Origin: Pyrocephalus nanus
Lineage: Eukaryota > Chordata > Aves > Passeriformes > Tyrannidae
Reading direction: 5' to 3'
DNA length: 64,000 bases
Assembly: GCA_038380795.1 (NCBI GenBank)
Contig: CM076264.1
Coordinates: 5,768,001-5,832,000 of the forward strand
This document shows, in pieces, positions 49,431-62,530 of the stretch. A model generated the notes under the pieces. It was not told where the DNA came from, did no database searches, and saw only the letters and a program-made list of their open reading frames with translations. The translations under genes and the position numbers were made by a program. The first letter of the stretch is position 1; each line of letters opens with the position of its first letter.

Positions 49431-49454
49431 TTTTTTTTTTTTTTTTTTTTTTTT
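49431..49454. repeat. poly(T) tract, 24 nt
   Basis: Twenty-four T, about 210 bp downstream of the 35-nt poly(A) tract and complementary to it. Confidence 0.9.
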
Positions 49455-51089
49455 AATAAAGAGCGAGATGTATTCATCCAAGTGAAAATACAGGACAACA
49501 ATTGCCTAGCAAAAAACAGGGGCTTTCCCACAACGCAATGTGAACATAGCACAAAGCTTTAGGAAAGACAGAGCTCCTTTACCATCTCCTTTGTGTTCCC
49601 AAGAGTCACAACAGGCGATCTTTCACCCATGTTTCTGGCTCAAGGGTCTCAACCCTGAGTGCATAACTAACTTTGTTTATTATATTTGAAAGCTACAGTA
49701 CCTAATACAGAACTGCCATGCTCAGCAGTGTATCTAAAATTTTAGCACTGTGATATCATTCTGATGGCCAAAGGCATGAATTTAGGATCTCTGACTTGCT
49801 GTTACTGTGTCCAAGTCAGTAAACAGGTGGGAAAATCTTAAATGAAGACTGACTTTACTAATTAGGGCACAATAACAGAAAGTTATGGTATATATTTTCT
49901 TTTCCCTGCTGCAGAAACTTCAGTCTTTCCCTGACACCCACAGCAATATCCAAGAGGTCAGCATAAATCCTTGCCCCTTCTGAGCTGCTGGGTGCATCTC
50001 TACTTGTGTCTGGGCATCCATACAAATAATTTCTCCATATTTTGTGCACATTTAGACTGGAGAGTATATTCATTGCAGTAGAGGGCAGTAGTATTCATTC
50101 AGAAGCCAGACAGAGCTGTGTACAGTACTTATAAATACCAGAGCAGTTGTCAGACAATTTAGGCAAACAGAGTGTGTTGAAGGAAAAACAGTTCTTCCTT
50201 GGAAAGGAATTGTATTTTTAATACCTTGATCAAAGAGCATAATGAACTCACATCACACTCTTTACGGATAAAGACAGGTAATCAGATTGTGTAATCCCAA
50301 TATTAAAATCATCCTACGCATGGTAAAATTAGTAACCTCGAAGGAAATCAGTCCAAATTTATGAGTGAACAGAGTCTGCAACCACTTGTGCTTCACGCAA
50401 CAATATGAGTAATTTAAAAATCTGCAATATTGAACTTGGGGCCATCCCTACCCTGTTAAAAAGAAAAGTCTCCTCCAAGCCAGTGGAAACTGGCAATCTC
50501 CACCGAGTAGCAACAGCTTACAGAAATATATCTCCATTTGTAATCATTTTAGTGTATGGATGATGACATTTGGAAACATCTGGATCTGATGATGTCCACA
50601 GGAGATTCCAAAATGGTAGTGTCTAAATGTGATGATACAATAAATACAAGATGTTTTATTTTAGATTGAAATAGAGGAATAAAGACAAGGGCAGATTTAG
50701 ATAAAGCATTCAAGCCTGGGACTTCAGGTGGCAGCGTGCATGCCTCCTAACTCTGGAGAACACCTCCAGCTACAGCCACCTTCTGAGAGCTCAGAGCAGC
50801 CCTGCAGCTGCTCTCCAGCCAAAATTCTTAACAGCTCTGTGCTCACCAAACTATGTGGCTGTAATTCAAACCATTCACTGCTCGACATAATTAAGAACCA
50901 ATCTCTGAGTCCAGAACAATAGTCTGCTCAAGCACTAGCACATGGGAGCAAAATGAGACTTTATGTCTTGGCTCATGTTTGCTTTCATCATTTTTTTTTT
51001 TTTTTTTCTCTTCCAAACCTTAGCTTCCCCTCTCCTCCCTGCAGCACATCTGTGGGCAGCCTTCAGGTCACCACAGACTCCTTCAGGCT

Positions 51090-51790
51090 TTCTTCAGCAC
51101 CGAAACGGAGCCACAAAATGACCCCAAATGTATTGCCATGCAGGAGCACTAAAGCAGTAAATTCTGGATCTCTGACTTAGGTGTCTCTTGGAGATCCAAC
51201 AGAGAGACACCGAAAACCAACCGGGCACTGTTACTTCTGATCCACTCCAGCGACTTTCGATGTGGAACAGAGGGGAAATGGTGGGCTTTACACAAACTTA
51301 GCTGCTTCCCAAACCCCGGATGACTCAAGAACTACTTTATGCCTCAGCCTGACCAAGGGCAGCCACAGGGAGATCTCTGACAGCCAAGAATAGCTCGTAT
51401 GGAGCAGCCCTAGGCGATTTCTGGTTTCCCACCACATTCCCTGCTCCATGCAAAAGCTGAGACGGCCGAGAGAAATAAAATCTCTTTTATGACACAGTTT
51501 TCCTCTGTCAGGAAAATTTTCTTCTAGACTGGGCAGGCACTCGGCTCTGTGGTCAGGAGGTTTCCAGTGGCCAGAAGAAGGCTTGGAGATGGGTCTTCCT
51601 CATCCCTGAGGTGTCTGACTCCGCTAACCACGTCTGCACAAAGTTTTTGTCATGGGTTATGTACGGCCGCTGCTAACGAGATGCAACTTCAACGCAGGTT
51701 AAAGATTTAAATAAGGAAATAGAGAAATGAAGAAAAACAATTAACACGGACAAAAGTGTGAGACTTTCTCGGCCACAAGCCGAGTGCAGA
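51090..51790. other. CpG-enriched patch, possible regulatory element
   Basis: Around 20 CpGs lie in 700 bp, several-fold above the surroundings. They include GACGGCCGAGAG and GTACGGCCGCTGCTAACGAG. An AP-1-type TGACTCA occurs at 51321. No TATA-positioned start, no recognised coding exon and no recognised transposon text is present. Possible explanations are an unmethylated enhancer or promoter of a non-coding transcript, or an old GC-rich insertion (for example an LTR) not yet fully decayed by CpG mutation. Confidence 0.35.
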
Positions 51791-54700
51791 GCTACCCTGT
51801 CATAGCAAACAATCAGAAATGAGCTCCTCTTCCTACATGCACTGGGCTTTTTGAAAAGATCTTTCCCTATTTCAAGCTACTGACAAGACATAAACTCAGG
51901 AAATATTTTCTGTTTTGTATAAGAAAGACCTGCAAAGGAGGCCAGGGAAGGAAGAAAAAAATATACTTTGAAAAACTGAAATCAAAACCACATGGAGACT
52001 CATGGAAACATAGAGCAGACAGGGGTTAACAAAGAGTAAATCTAAGCAAGGTTCATGTCAAACTTTTTCACTATGTGTTCCTTGCAACTGAACCAGTGTC
52101 CTTCCCCATGGAAAGGCTACCACTAGTCTCCATAGCTCTGGAATTTGCACAAATTAGAGGGATCAGCTGAAAAATCTAAAGAGGGGCCCTACACCGCTAA
52201 TATCAGTTCTAGTTTTCAAAGAAATATAAGGGGTATGCAGCTTAGGTGGAGTCTCTGTCTCCAGCTTTCCATGGGGCTGGAATGCCTGAGGTTTTGGGGG
52301 TAGGAGGGGAAGGGGACTGGCTGAATTGGTTTCTGGTATACTTCCACTGGTAAAGACCATGGGCCCATAAAACCCCTCTAAACTCAGTGAAAGAAGGATA
52401 TTGCTGCCAACTTATTTAATCTGGTGCATTTTGTGAGTGGGAAGGGAATAACCACCAGAAGGGCTGCTCAGCATGCTCCAGCTGGACGTGCTATGGGAAC
52501 CACCATTTGGAGGAGCCAAAGAAAATTGTATTTGCAGTTCAAAACCCTCCGCCTTCACCATGGGACATTGCTCATTGTACCACCTCTCTGTCTCCAGCTG
52601 GCTGAATTAGCATTACTGAAACACAGAATAATAGGTAGACTAAGTTGAAACAAGGCCTTTCTATCCCTAATTAACCTTTGTTATCATTAACTTAGAAGCT
52701 TCTGAGATTGTCTTTGTAACCAATACCACCAAAGTTGAGCAGTAACTGTGCCTGTTTACTTAACTAATCAAAAATAAGGTATATATGCACAGTTTATGTC
52801 ATCTTTCCATGGAAACACGGAAGGATTGGAAGCCAGAAGGAATTGGAGTCATCCGCTTACCATCCATTAGCTCATTTCCATTTAGGAAGTAGGGATTTGT
52901 TGCCAGGAGTGTATTTATGAGCTTAGATGCTATTGTGATTTCATTAAAATTGTTCCTAGACTTCCCAAATACTCTGTGGATGGGATGTGCTTGCTGCTCA
53001 CTCCTGCATGTGGCCTGAGTTTTCTGAATACAGCTCTGCATGTGAAAAGAAGGAGAAAATCACCAGTGTTAATGTGAGTCTTGTTTGCTACTGGCAGCAC
53101 AACTACTCTCTTTAGGGTTAACATTTGGTACTAGAACTAGTTCTCCTTAAAGTTAACATTTTTCTGCTGAAGGTGTCTACACTACTATTTTACCAGAGTA
53201 AAGAACAGCATTTCAAAGTCCAGAGCCACCAGGGCAGTCTTTTTTTCACACCTTGAAATCAATTGCCTGATGCTTCCGCATGTTTGAGCCAGAGGAACTA
53301 TTTCAAATACTTCTCAGCTCTTAGAGCACAGAGCTCTTTGTTCACAGGTCCCTTCCTGCCTTCAGAATAGTTGTTACATAAATTTATCATTCTCCCCCCT
53401 TTTTTAATTTCAAATCCTAAAGTTCACATATTTGTCCCCAATTCCACACTACTATATATGTTTTTGCACACACAGTCTAAGTGACAAAGCTGGCATATCA
53501 CATCAGAGTTTATCCTACAACAATTCATCCTTCTGTATTAGCCATGTGATAAACTATGGAAGAAAGAGGGGCCTTCTTTCCAGTCCTCTTATCTATGGAC
53601 TGTTGTAAATATTATCAGGAAAATGGTGACCCACTTCCTTCAGTTTCCCACGATAACTTTATTGGGTTTGTTTAAATAAACTTGTGTCCCAGTCCTCTAT
53701 ACACTAACATATTTGTTGTAGAATCACTGCAGCTGTTGATAAATCACATATTTTACAAGACTTTTATCAAATTTTTTAGATCAGATTTGGCTCTGTTCCC
53801 TGTCAGATTGAACAATGATCATCACACTGCCATGCTAATGAAGGAGGGCAAAATTCAGAGTAGGGATCAAAGCTCTTTGCAGGAGGAGGGAAAAGAGAGA
53901 GAGAAATTACAAAAGGATTTTCATTAAAACACACTTGAGTTTGGCCAGAACGGGGTTCTAATTGTTTTTATCAACATACAAAGATATAGTCCCTTTTCTA
54001 TTGTCTTAACTTATATATACAGCCATGGCTCTTTTAGTATAGGTATGTTGCTTTATGCTCCTGCATTTTGAAATCAAGCAGTTTAAAATAGTATATATAA
54101 TACTGCTCAAGTGCTTCAGGTCAACACACTGGCTTAAAGATATTTCAAATGTTCACTCTTTCAGTTGTTTTCCACTGTAGACTTCAAAACTTTAAAGAGT
54201 TGTGTATTTAAATGATATGTCTCATGCTCTTTAGCCAAAAAGTCCCCTACTGCAGTAAGTGCCCCCCATGTTTGATAACATTCTTCACTCCAAACCTGCA
54301 TTCAGACTTTGAAACCATGCTCTTAATTCTCAGTCATCTAAAACCAGGAGGAGCATGCCATGAAGAGTATGGAAAAACTTTTGGAACATCCTCACCTAAT
54401 GAAAAAAGCCTCATAGTGCTCTGCTGGGATAGAATCCATACACATAGTGTCAGGAATGACAGGTCAGCTGGGGATGCTGCTGCAGGGCTCTGGGAGCAGC
54501 TTTATGTGCCAGGCACAGGGTGTACCAGTGGCCTCTATCCAGCATGGGAAGAGAGACACTATCCCTGACTGACCCCACTGATAAGCCTAGGAAAAGGGAT
54601 TTTTGCTTGTCTCCTTTCCTGGTCCAATGCAATCTCAACACACTGGTTTTTGGAGGTGAAAATCACCAATCCTGCCCTTCCTCTCCCTTTTCCTCCCCAG

Positions 54701-55433
54701 ACTCTGGAGGTTGTTTTTTCCTTGCTGGTCTTATCAGTTCCCAGGCCCCACCCCACTGAGATGGAGGGACACTTTTCTTAGCAGAGCCTTTTCAACATGA
54801 ACATTTCCTTGCAGTTCCCCTTGACTCACAGACTGTGCCTCTTTGATTCTGAGGCCTGAAGTCTCCGTGAAGGCTGATGGAAATATTCCTTTACACAGCA
54901 CATCTCCTTTTAGAGCCTCACTTATGTTACTTGTGTGACATTTCCTGGGAGAAAGAAACCATGTTTCTTTTCTCATGTGATTTGCTAAAAAATATGAACT
55001 ATGTTAAAAACTAATACCCTGCAAATACCTGAAAACCCTTTGTTTGGGCATTCTTGACCTAAATTATTTCACTGGAAGTGGATCATGTTAATGAAGCAAT
55101 AAATGGAAACTTAAAGAAAACAAGAAATTTGGAAAAAGTAAACAATGAATATGAATCAGCTGGCAGTCAAGTAAATGTCGTAAGTTTTTTTTCTACTCAC
55201 AGGCAATTTTAATTCCACTTTTGTGCACTTAGTCAAACACTAACTCTAGGTACTCTGTCAATCTAGTTTTTAAAATTCTGGCTGATTTACAGTTTCTTAC
55301 TGAACATTTTATAAATAATATATACTGATTTGTTTTTATAAAGCTGTTGAAAGCTAATGCCTGCCTCCCTTTCAGTATTCAGTGTGGAAACTGAGAGGAG
55401 GGAGGAGTGGTGGAATGAGTACAGAAAATAAAA
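51791..55433. other. AT-rich non-coding DNA
   Basis: No gene or transposon is recognised. It includes a G-rich segment (52297-52318) with three long G runs, AT-rich stretches near 53980-54110, and a moderately GC-rich interval (54430-54760) with overlapping open frames on both strands that resemble no known protein. Confidence 0.6.
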
Positions 55434-55760
55434 AATCACCCACGTAACGCCCTTCCTCTCACGACAACAAACTGGAAGTGGGGAGCCCTTTTCCCTATCT
55501 CAACTCTGGAGCTAGGAAATACTCAGATAGCTGTAACCTTTTGCAGAAATTGTGCTCAGACCTTTCCCAGGGTGAATCGAGCTGGATTTACAGCCTTAGC
55601 CTCTTAGGAAACGCCAGGGCTGCATCTGCTTCTTGTGCAGAGATTTATTTCTCCGCGGGCCTTGGCTGGATGGTGTTGGAGATGAGCCTGTTGGGTTGAC
55701 TCCCACTGCCCTTTTAACCTGTGCAGCGATGCAGCACCTCCCTCCACGGGTAACTGGAGA
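55434..55760. other. small CpG-enriched patch
   Basis: About nine CpGs in 330 bp, including CACGTAACGC, CTCCGCGGGC and CAGCGATG. Two overlapping + strand frames (55478-55699 and 55633-55911) exist because stops are rare here. Neither resembles a known protein. Confidence 0.3.
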
Positions 55761-58700
55761 AGAGACAACCTGTGCTCATCAGCTAAAACTGGTCACTGCT
55801 TCCTATGCAAGAGGAGGGGACATCTTGCCTGATGCTGGTTTAAAACATACACTTCCTGCCAACACTGAAGCTATAAAAAATGGACAATGCCTGAAGCTTG
55901 TGAGGCTTTGATTTTTATTTTACTGGTTGTGTCTGCTGTACACCTGTGACGTAATGTAACTTTCTACTGGAGATGAAATGCATTCATATGAATTCCCACA
56001 AACAGAGTAGCGCATAACAAAAATAAGACTCTCCCGGGCTTTCCCCAAAATAATTGAAAATTTCAATTTTTAAGAGTTTTAAAACCCAGTACTAGCTGGC
56101 AGCTACTGTTTGTAGGGGATTCATTTTGGTTATGGTAACAAATAACTACTTTCTTTTAAGGTAATAACAAACTCTAGTTTCAAATTAAAATCCAACATGG
56201 TTAAACAACCTTGCTCCAAAATACCTGTTACTACAATATGCTGGGAAAAAAGATAACTATTCCTATACAGTCGTTCCTAAGCCAACACCATGGAAGAGAC
56301 TAGCATGCCTGGAGTTTGCAACTTTTCCAGCTAAATGTCATTAAGTGAAATTATCTTTTAAATACAGCAGAGCATTAGGTGTGCTCTGTCAGAGCTTTGT
56401 ATTTAAAATGAAACTTTAATCCTTGTCCATCAATGCCAATGGCAGAGATTAATATTCCGTACAGAAGGAGATTTGCATAAAGAAAATATTGTCCCAAGAT
56501 CGCTGGATATGCCAGAAATAAAAAAGTGTGAAAGCATGAAATAAAGAACTAAGACTATGGGATGTAGCATAAAATGACACATCAGCATTTTTCAGAGAAA
56601 GCCCCTTATCCTTTGCCAGATTGAAATCTCTCTGCTGTTTGAGTCATTTGGTCCTGACCCCTCCCGCTGCCCTCCAGATCTAAGAATATGTGTGAGGAAC
56701 TGTGGTATGAAGAGAAACCACTGTCCGGATGGCCAGCATAAAACCCTCAACAGGCTTATGTCACCAGAAACCTTCTTGAGTCACTAAGAAATTTTTTCTT
56801 GTGGCTTTGCAGCACTTGTATAGAATAACCTGGGAGAGGCCTGAAATAATACCTAGTTTTCTCCAGAGTCAGTGATTCTGAGAACAAGTAAACTGTATGA
56901 ATCACTCACTGTATGACAGCATTTCACTCCTCTCTGAACTTCAAGTCAACCAATGAGTCTGACTGATGAATGAACACAGAAGTATTTCAAAGTGAACAAG
57001 AGGCAGGCATGCTCAGCAGTCCCAGCAGAAAAGCCATTTTACCCAGATGGTGAAATAAGCATCCAGCTATAAATGCTTTTACCAATTTCTCCTAGGCTTG
57101 CTTCTTCATATTTCCATCTTTCACATACAACCATTTCCTTATCTGTACGCAGTAAGCACGGAAGCACTTAGTAATGAAAGCAATAAATATAAAAATCAGT
57201 TTGGTGAAGGGGCTATGGAAAGAACAGGAAGAAAACTTTTGATGCATTCAGGAAATACAATGGCAGTAAATATAGGGCAAATAGCGGATTCCAGGTTCAA
57301 GTTGAACTGGGACAATAAGGATTCATACATGTCCAGAATAAGTAATTCCTTGGCTATTCAGTTGTAACCATTGCAATCAAACTACTATCTGTTTTCTCAA
57401 CAGGACAATATTTCAAAATTTGCCAGTTATTTATAATAACTAGAGTCTGAAAGAAAAGCTGGTATTATCTGTTTCAATGATTTTCATGTAAAATAGCTAA
57501 CCCTTGGTTTTTCAATTTTTCAGACGCTTCTGACATACCAACCAATACAGATTTATAGGCTTACAGGCAGAGCTGGAAAATGATGGCTTGTTCTCAGCTT
57601 CCTCTTATTTCTGAGAAGCTTAGAGGTAGAAGGAGTCGGGAGCCTCAACAATGTAAAATAGTGGCATGCAGATCACCTGCCTTTTGTTATGAGGGCTGGA
57701 TGTGAGCCTGATGAGAAAACGAGGGGATCAGCTCCAATGTCCTGAGAATGGATGCCTGCAAAAGATATCATTCCAAGAAACTGGGGGGACTGAATACACA
57801 TGACAGGAATTACATCAGTGGGGAGAGTGTGGAGGAGTAGAATAAAGCACCTGTACTTCAAATTTAGACTAAGAGATGGGAAGGGGAAGAGGAGAAGGGC
57901 ATAGAAAGCACAGCTGTCACAGTGCCAGCTACTGGTCAGGGAAGTAGGGAGCTGTGAAGCTCTTCCGTGAGGAGCACCAATCCAGGAGAACAAGAACAAG
58001 TGGTGGGAGCTCCTGCAGTGCAGCAGTTCAACATCAAACCGGATCTCTGCCTCCTGAATGGATGCACTTACCGTTTGGTAGATCATCCAGCACAGTGTCA
58101 CTCGGTTCAAGCTCTTAAGAAGGAAGAGTCTATACACTACTGAGGTTTTTTTAAAGAGGAGTTTAAGATCAGAAAACAGGTTTGGGATCCAGTATAGGGA
58201 ACCTAAGTTCCAGAGTGGAATCATATTAAAAAGTTATCACCCTCATTGGCTTAACATCCTCTGCATCTGTAGGCAATCTCTTGCTGGCCATGAAGGGTTT
58301 TTTGTGATCCCAGTTTAAATTAACTGCTATGGTGGCTTTTCTGCACTAATTTAGAGCCATAATTATTCATTTTCTTGGACTAAATTCTTGATGTTTCACT
58401 AAATATATGCCCTGGAACTTGGAAACAATATCACTAAAAACTTTGGGCAACCCAACGTTTAAAAGTTCGTTCACAACCACCAAAGGAACTCTTTACTTCA
58501 CCTCTTTGTGATGGAGTAGATATTTCCATATGAGAAAGGGCCATGAGCTACCATAATGCTAAAGAAAGTCGTGGATGCATAGGAAATCTGGGAAACAGGT
58601 TACACAGAAAACTTTATTGGGCTTGCACAGAGGGAACTGAGTGTTCAGCTGAGTGTTGTCCCCCTGAGATTCCACAATCACAACATCAAACCTTTCACCT

Positions 58701-60920
58701 TTTGTTGCAGTAAATGGACTACACCTGCCAGGCAAAATGAATTCTGACAAGGAGAAGAGATGATCTGGGGAAATGCATTTTTCATTGTCATTGATGTTTT
58801 AATAAAATCAGTTTTGTCCACTTTACAAAGACCATGTGTTGAAATAGAGACAATACATCATGATAAGACCCTGAAAGCTATTGTTTATTATCTCTCCATA
58901 CTAAAACAAAGTTTTCAATGCTCCTCAAGCTGTTTCTGTCTTTTCCTTGTTTGGTTTTGTTTTTTTGAGTGCCTTGTCTGAGAGTTTCCTTTTAACTTTC
59001 CTGAGGAAAATAAATCTTGTGGAGTAAAGCTTTCAGAAACTCTTGCAACTGTGAACTTGAAATCTTTAACCAAGCACCTACACGAAATTTTAAACTGAAA
59101 GCATGAGACGAAGTTAATGCTCCTGTAACATTTTACGAATCATAGGAATCCTACAATCACTAAAAAACATGCCTGGCACCAAGGACACCAAGCAAACGTG
59201 AAAGAATTAACAGATCTCTGGTGGTGGGTTAATACTGGGCAGAGCACATACAACAGCACTGCTGGGATAAATTACTTATGGGCAGCACTTAGAGTCACTT
59301 CTCGTGGGTCCTGATAAACGCACATGAGTGTGGGGCAGAAATTTTAGTCAGGTCTTTTGTCTCAGATTTGGAGAACAAAAAAGATTTTGTGGCATCCCAG
59401 GGATATGACAAAAAACATTATTGTTTTTCTTTTAATTTCTGTGTTATTGTTTTAATTAGGAAACCACAAAAGTTATTGTAATGAACCAAACATCTAGAAG
59501 AGAAAGGTGAAATTAAATCTGAATGTCCTTGATAGGAGTGCTTTGATGTAATGTTTAGTTTAGCTGAGAGATAGAAGTGTAGAAAAGAGGGGTAGGATGG
59601 CTTATGTCTGTCAAGTCTCCTACCAGAGCTGAAAAGAATGATCTGAACAGTCTGTTGTTAAAATGTCTGAGGCAGATGTTACTTTTACCACCACAGTCAA
59701 AGCAAGGGTCTTCAGTGTTTGACTTTCGAAATCCCCTCTAAGTTCCTTACAGAGACATAAAATGGTTTGTTTATTAAATCTGTAATTTTACAGAACTTGT
59801 GAGGTCCAGAATGAAATGCCTGGTTCTCTGCAGTCTCTGCAGTGACAGAGATTTCCTCAATCTCTTTAAGAACACACCTCCTTCACATCACACCAAGTGC
59901 CACATTTATAATCTAAGAAGACCCTGCTCTTTTCATTATCATTTCAGCTATATTCATCTTTAATACTTAGCAATTCAGTAACTTTATTCCCGTGAATACA
60001 CAGTGAAACTCCATGTCTCATTTCAAATGCCTGAATGTATTCATACTTACTTGCTGGTTTTTTGTCTCACAAGATTTCAAAAACCTCATATACAGAAGAC
60101 TAAATGTACCAGACACAGAAGATGGATCATTACTCAGCAGCAGAATGCAGTAATGCTAAACAATGAGGAAGAGGTCATGTGAAGAAATGCAAGTAGAATC
60201 TGTCCTGAAATACATGTTCAATTAGTATATTTTTGTTTCCACAGCAATCTGACCAGGCATTTGCATCTTTGAGTACCAGAAATCAAAAATGGAATAACAG
60301 CCCAGTGGTAACACTGGGAAACAATGCAGATAAATGGTTCTATTGTCTGTACTTAAACTTATCAGTAGTTAGATATTAGTGATTAATCCACATCAAAATC
60401 TGAGTGACAGAATAGAGCCAGACTTCAAGCGGGGAAAGAAAGAATCACTCCAAAAGTATGTAGAATGTATCACCTAATGTGAAGCAGCATTTAAGTCATG
60501 GAGGAGACCCTAAACTCACTGAAGCTGGATAGACATTTAGCTTTTTTTTTTGTGGCTGCACTGCGTTCACTCACTGCTCCATGTCAAATGACCAACAGCA
60601 GTTTAAAGACATGCACAGCAGCCCCACAAGACCCCAGCATTCACCCAGGAGCTGCCCCCATCTCTGATACCACAGTAATCATCAGCCAGCTCCAAATGTT
60701 TAGAATTGCTGCGACTAATTGAGATGAGGACCTAAGCTCTGCAGCAGGGTCTGAAAGGACCAACAGATGAGAAACACATTACCACAGCCTCAGCCAGTCA
60801 CCATCAATCCACAGACACTGCTGGAATGTCACATGCTGATTGCCCAAATCTGAACTGACATAAACCAAACTGCCCGTGGGACAAAAGTGTGGCAGCCTGT
60901 CCTGCGATGGAAAGTGAGCT

Positions 60921-60938
60921 GGGAAGGGCAGGGAAGGG
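60921..60938 (+). other. canonical G-quadruplex motif
   Basis: GGG-AA-GGG-CA-GGG-AA-GGG: four G3 runs with three 2-nt loops, followed shortly by a G6 run (60943-60948) that could substitute for one run. Two-nucleotide loops favour a stable fold. No gene start is recognised nearby. Confidence 0.75.
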
Positions 60939-61425
60939 AAATGGGGGGCATAAAAAAGGGATGAAGAATCATCTTGCCTAGTCAGGATCTTGACTAGGTC
61001 TGGTATTCTCCACAAAAAGGGAAACAGAAAGCACAAGTAAATAAAGCAAGGCCATTAGATGCAGAAAAGAGATAAAGATCTGGTTGATTAAACATCAAAA
61101 TTCTGTCACTCAGGTCTACATGACCCTGAGATACTGATTACAACTTAAAGAAAGACTTGGAGTTTTCTCTGCTATTACTCCTGCGAAAAGAAAACAGTAA
61201 CAGACCTCTCCAGGATAAGAATTTTCTTTCTTTCCAAATATTTTACACATTTTTATATGTCTTGGTACAATTTGTATACAAGTGTGCAAAGAAATCAGTA
61301 CACAGATTCATCAGCTCTTTAATGTGTTCATATAGCAACAGATTCAGGCATAGAAAGAGGGAATATAGTGGCTCCCCAATAGCTAGGCTTCCCCAGAAAT
61401 ATTCTTTGACTGATTATCTGCTGCT

Positions 61426-61467
61426 ATATATAACTATAAATATATATATATATTTAAAAATATATGA
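61426..61467. repeat. TA-rich simple repeat
   Basis: An imperfect (TA)n stretch with a pure TA core at 61439-61453, continuing as ATTTAAAAATATATG. Confidence 0.75.
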
Positions 61468-62465
61468 GTATAAATAGGAATACCTGTTATGCAGTGCACT
61501 GTACATCCCTTACTTCTTAGGACCAATACAGAAGGAAAGCTTCTCCACTGATTTTAGGAAGAAAAAGAAAAAAACATTTGTTAAAAACACTTCAATCAAG
61601 AACAGGAATTCTTTTATGATATAAGTAAAAACTAAGTTTAATATGAAAGATCTATAATTCTTTGCATAAATACTGTCTGACTAAATGAGGAAAAGTGTAA
61701 GAAAATGAACATCCTTTATTTGGTGCACCAATTGGGAACAAGCACAACCTCAGGTGGCATAAACTATTCCTGAACATCTTTAAAGACTTTAAGGTTTCAG
61801 TCCTTATTCCCTTGACTCAGTCCCCTGAAATCAGTAGAATGAGCTCTGTTACCTTCAGTCACACCTCGTGGACTTTGTGAATGGAACAGAAAGCTGTGTT
61901 ACAGCAAAGCCAGAGAATAAAATGCACACGGAAAATAAAGTGAAATGTTTCTTTGATAAATACCATTATTTTTTACTCAAGGAACCCGAGGTCTTATAAA
62001 ACTGTATGATACTTTATTTTAAATTGAACATTTTTTTTTCTGAATTCTTTCCAGATTGTTTTTTCAATTTAGATTACACTTCAAAATTGAGACAGGACTT
62101 CTAGATTTTTCAGGGTTTGTTTTCTTTTAATTCTGTATTATTATCAGAGAAAAATGCCTCATGCCTGCTGTCTATTTTATTTGGAATCAAACAGTCAGAA
62201 ATAGTTTGGGGCTGGGGCAACCAGTCAGAGCCATTTCATTATAACTAACTCACATGACTAGCAGAGATAAGAGGAAAGTTTTGTAAACAACAGTAGAGTT
62301 TCCAAACCAGCCATCCTGCAATTCCATCACCCACACAAGAAGCCAGGTCCTTGTGTGCAATCAGTTTATCAGGAGCAGCCTACAGCAGAAAGTGGGGCTG
62401 AAGTCAAAGATGACCTTTACAGAAAGGCAGCTTCAGGTCTTCTGCCACCCCATCCATCCCTGGGG

Positions 62466-62530
62466 TGATTGAAAAGAAGGGAAACAACGAAAGGAAAGGA
62501 AGGAAAGAGAAAATGAAAAATGGAAAAGGG
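62466..62530. repeat. purine-rich low-complexity sequence
   Basis: About 65 nt of nearly pure A/G on the + strand (GGAAAGGAAGGAAAGAG-type units) with no coding content. Confidence 0.65.

Larger units (their letters stand above)
44061..51089. other. non-coding DNA with low-complexity blocks
   Basis: No gene is recognised. The first 500 bp after the CR1 are moderately GC-rich without recognisable repeat text. Then follow an (AAAT)n run, a G11 tract leading into a T/A-rich block (44974-45081), a 15-bp tandem duplication (47824-47853), a splice-flanked 41-nt segment (48544-48584), a poly(A)/poly(T) pair (49185-49454) and a 17-T run (50991-51007). Confidence 0.6.

Noticed and set aside
51651..51790. 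Possible LTR end (TGTCATGGGTTATG...)
   Set aside because: No matching second LTR, no target-site duplication and no recognised consensus text. Left as an open explanation of the CpG patch.
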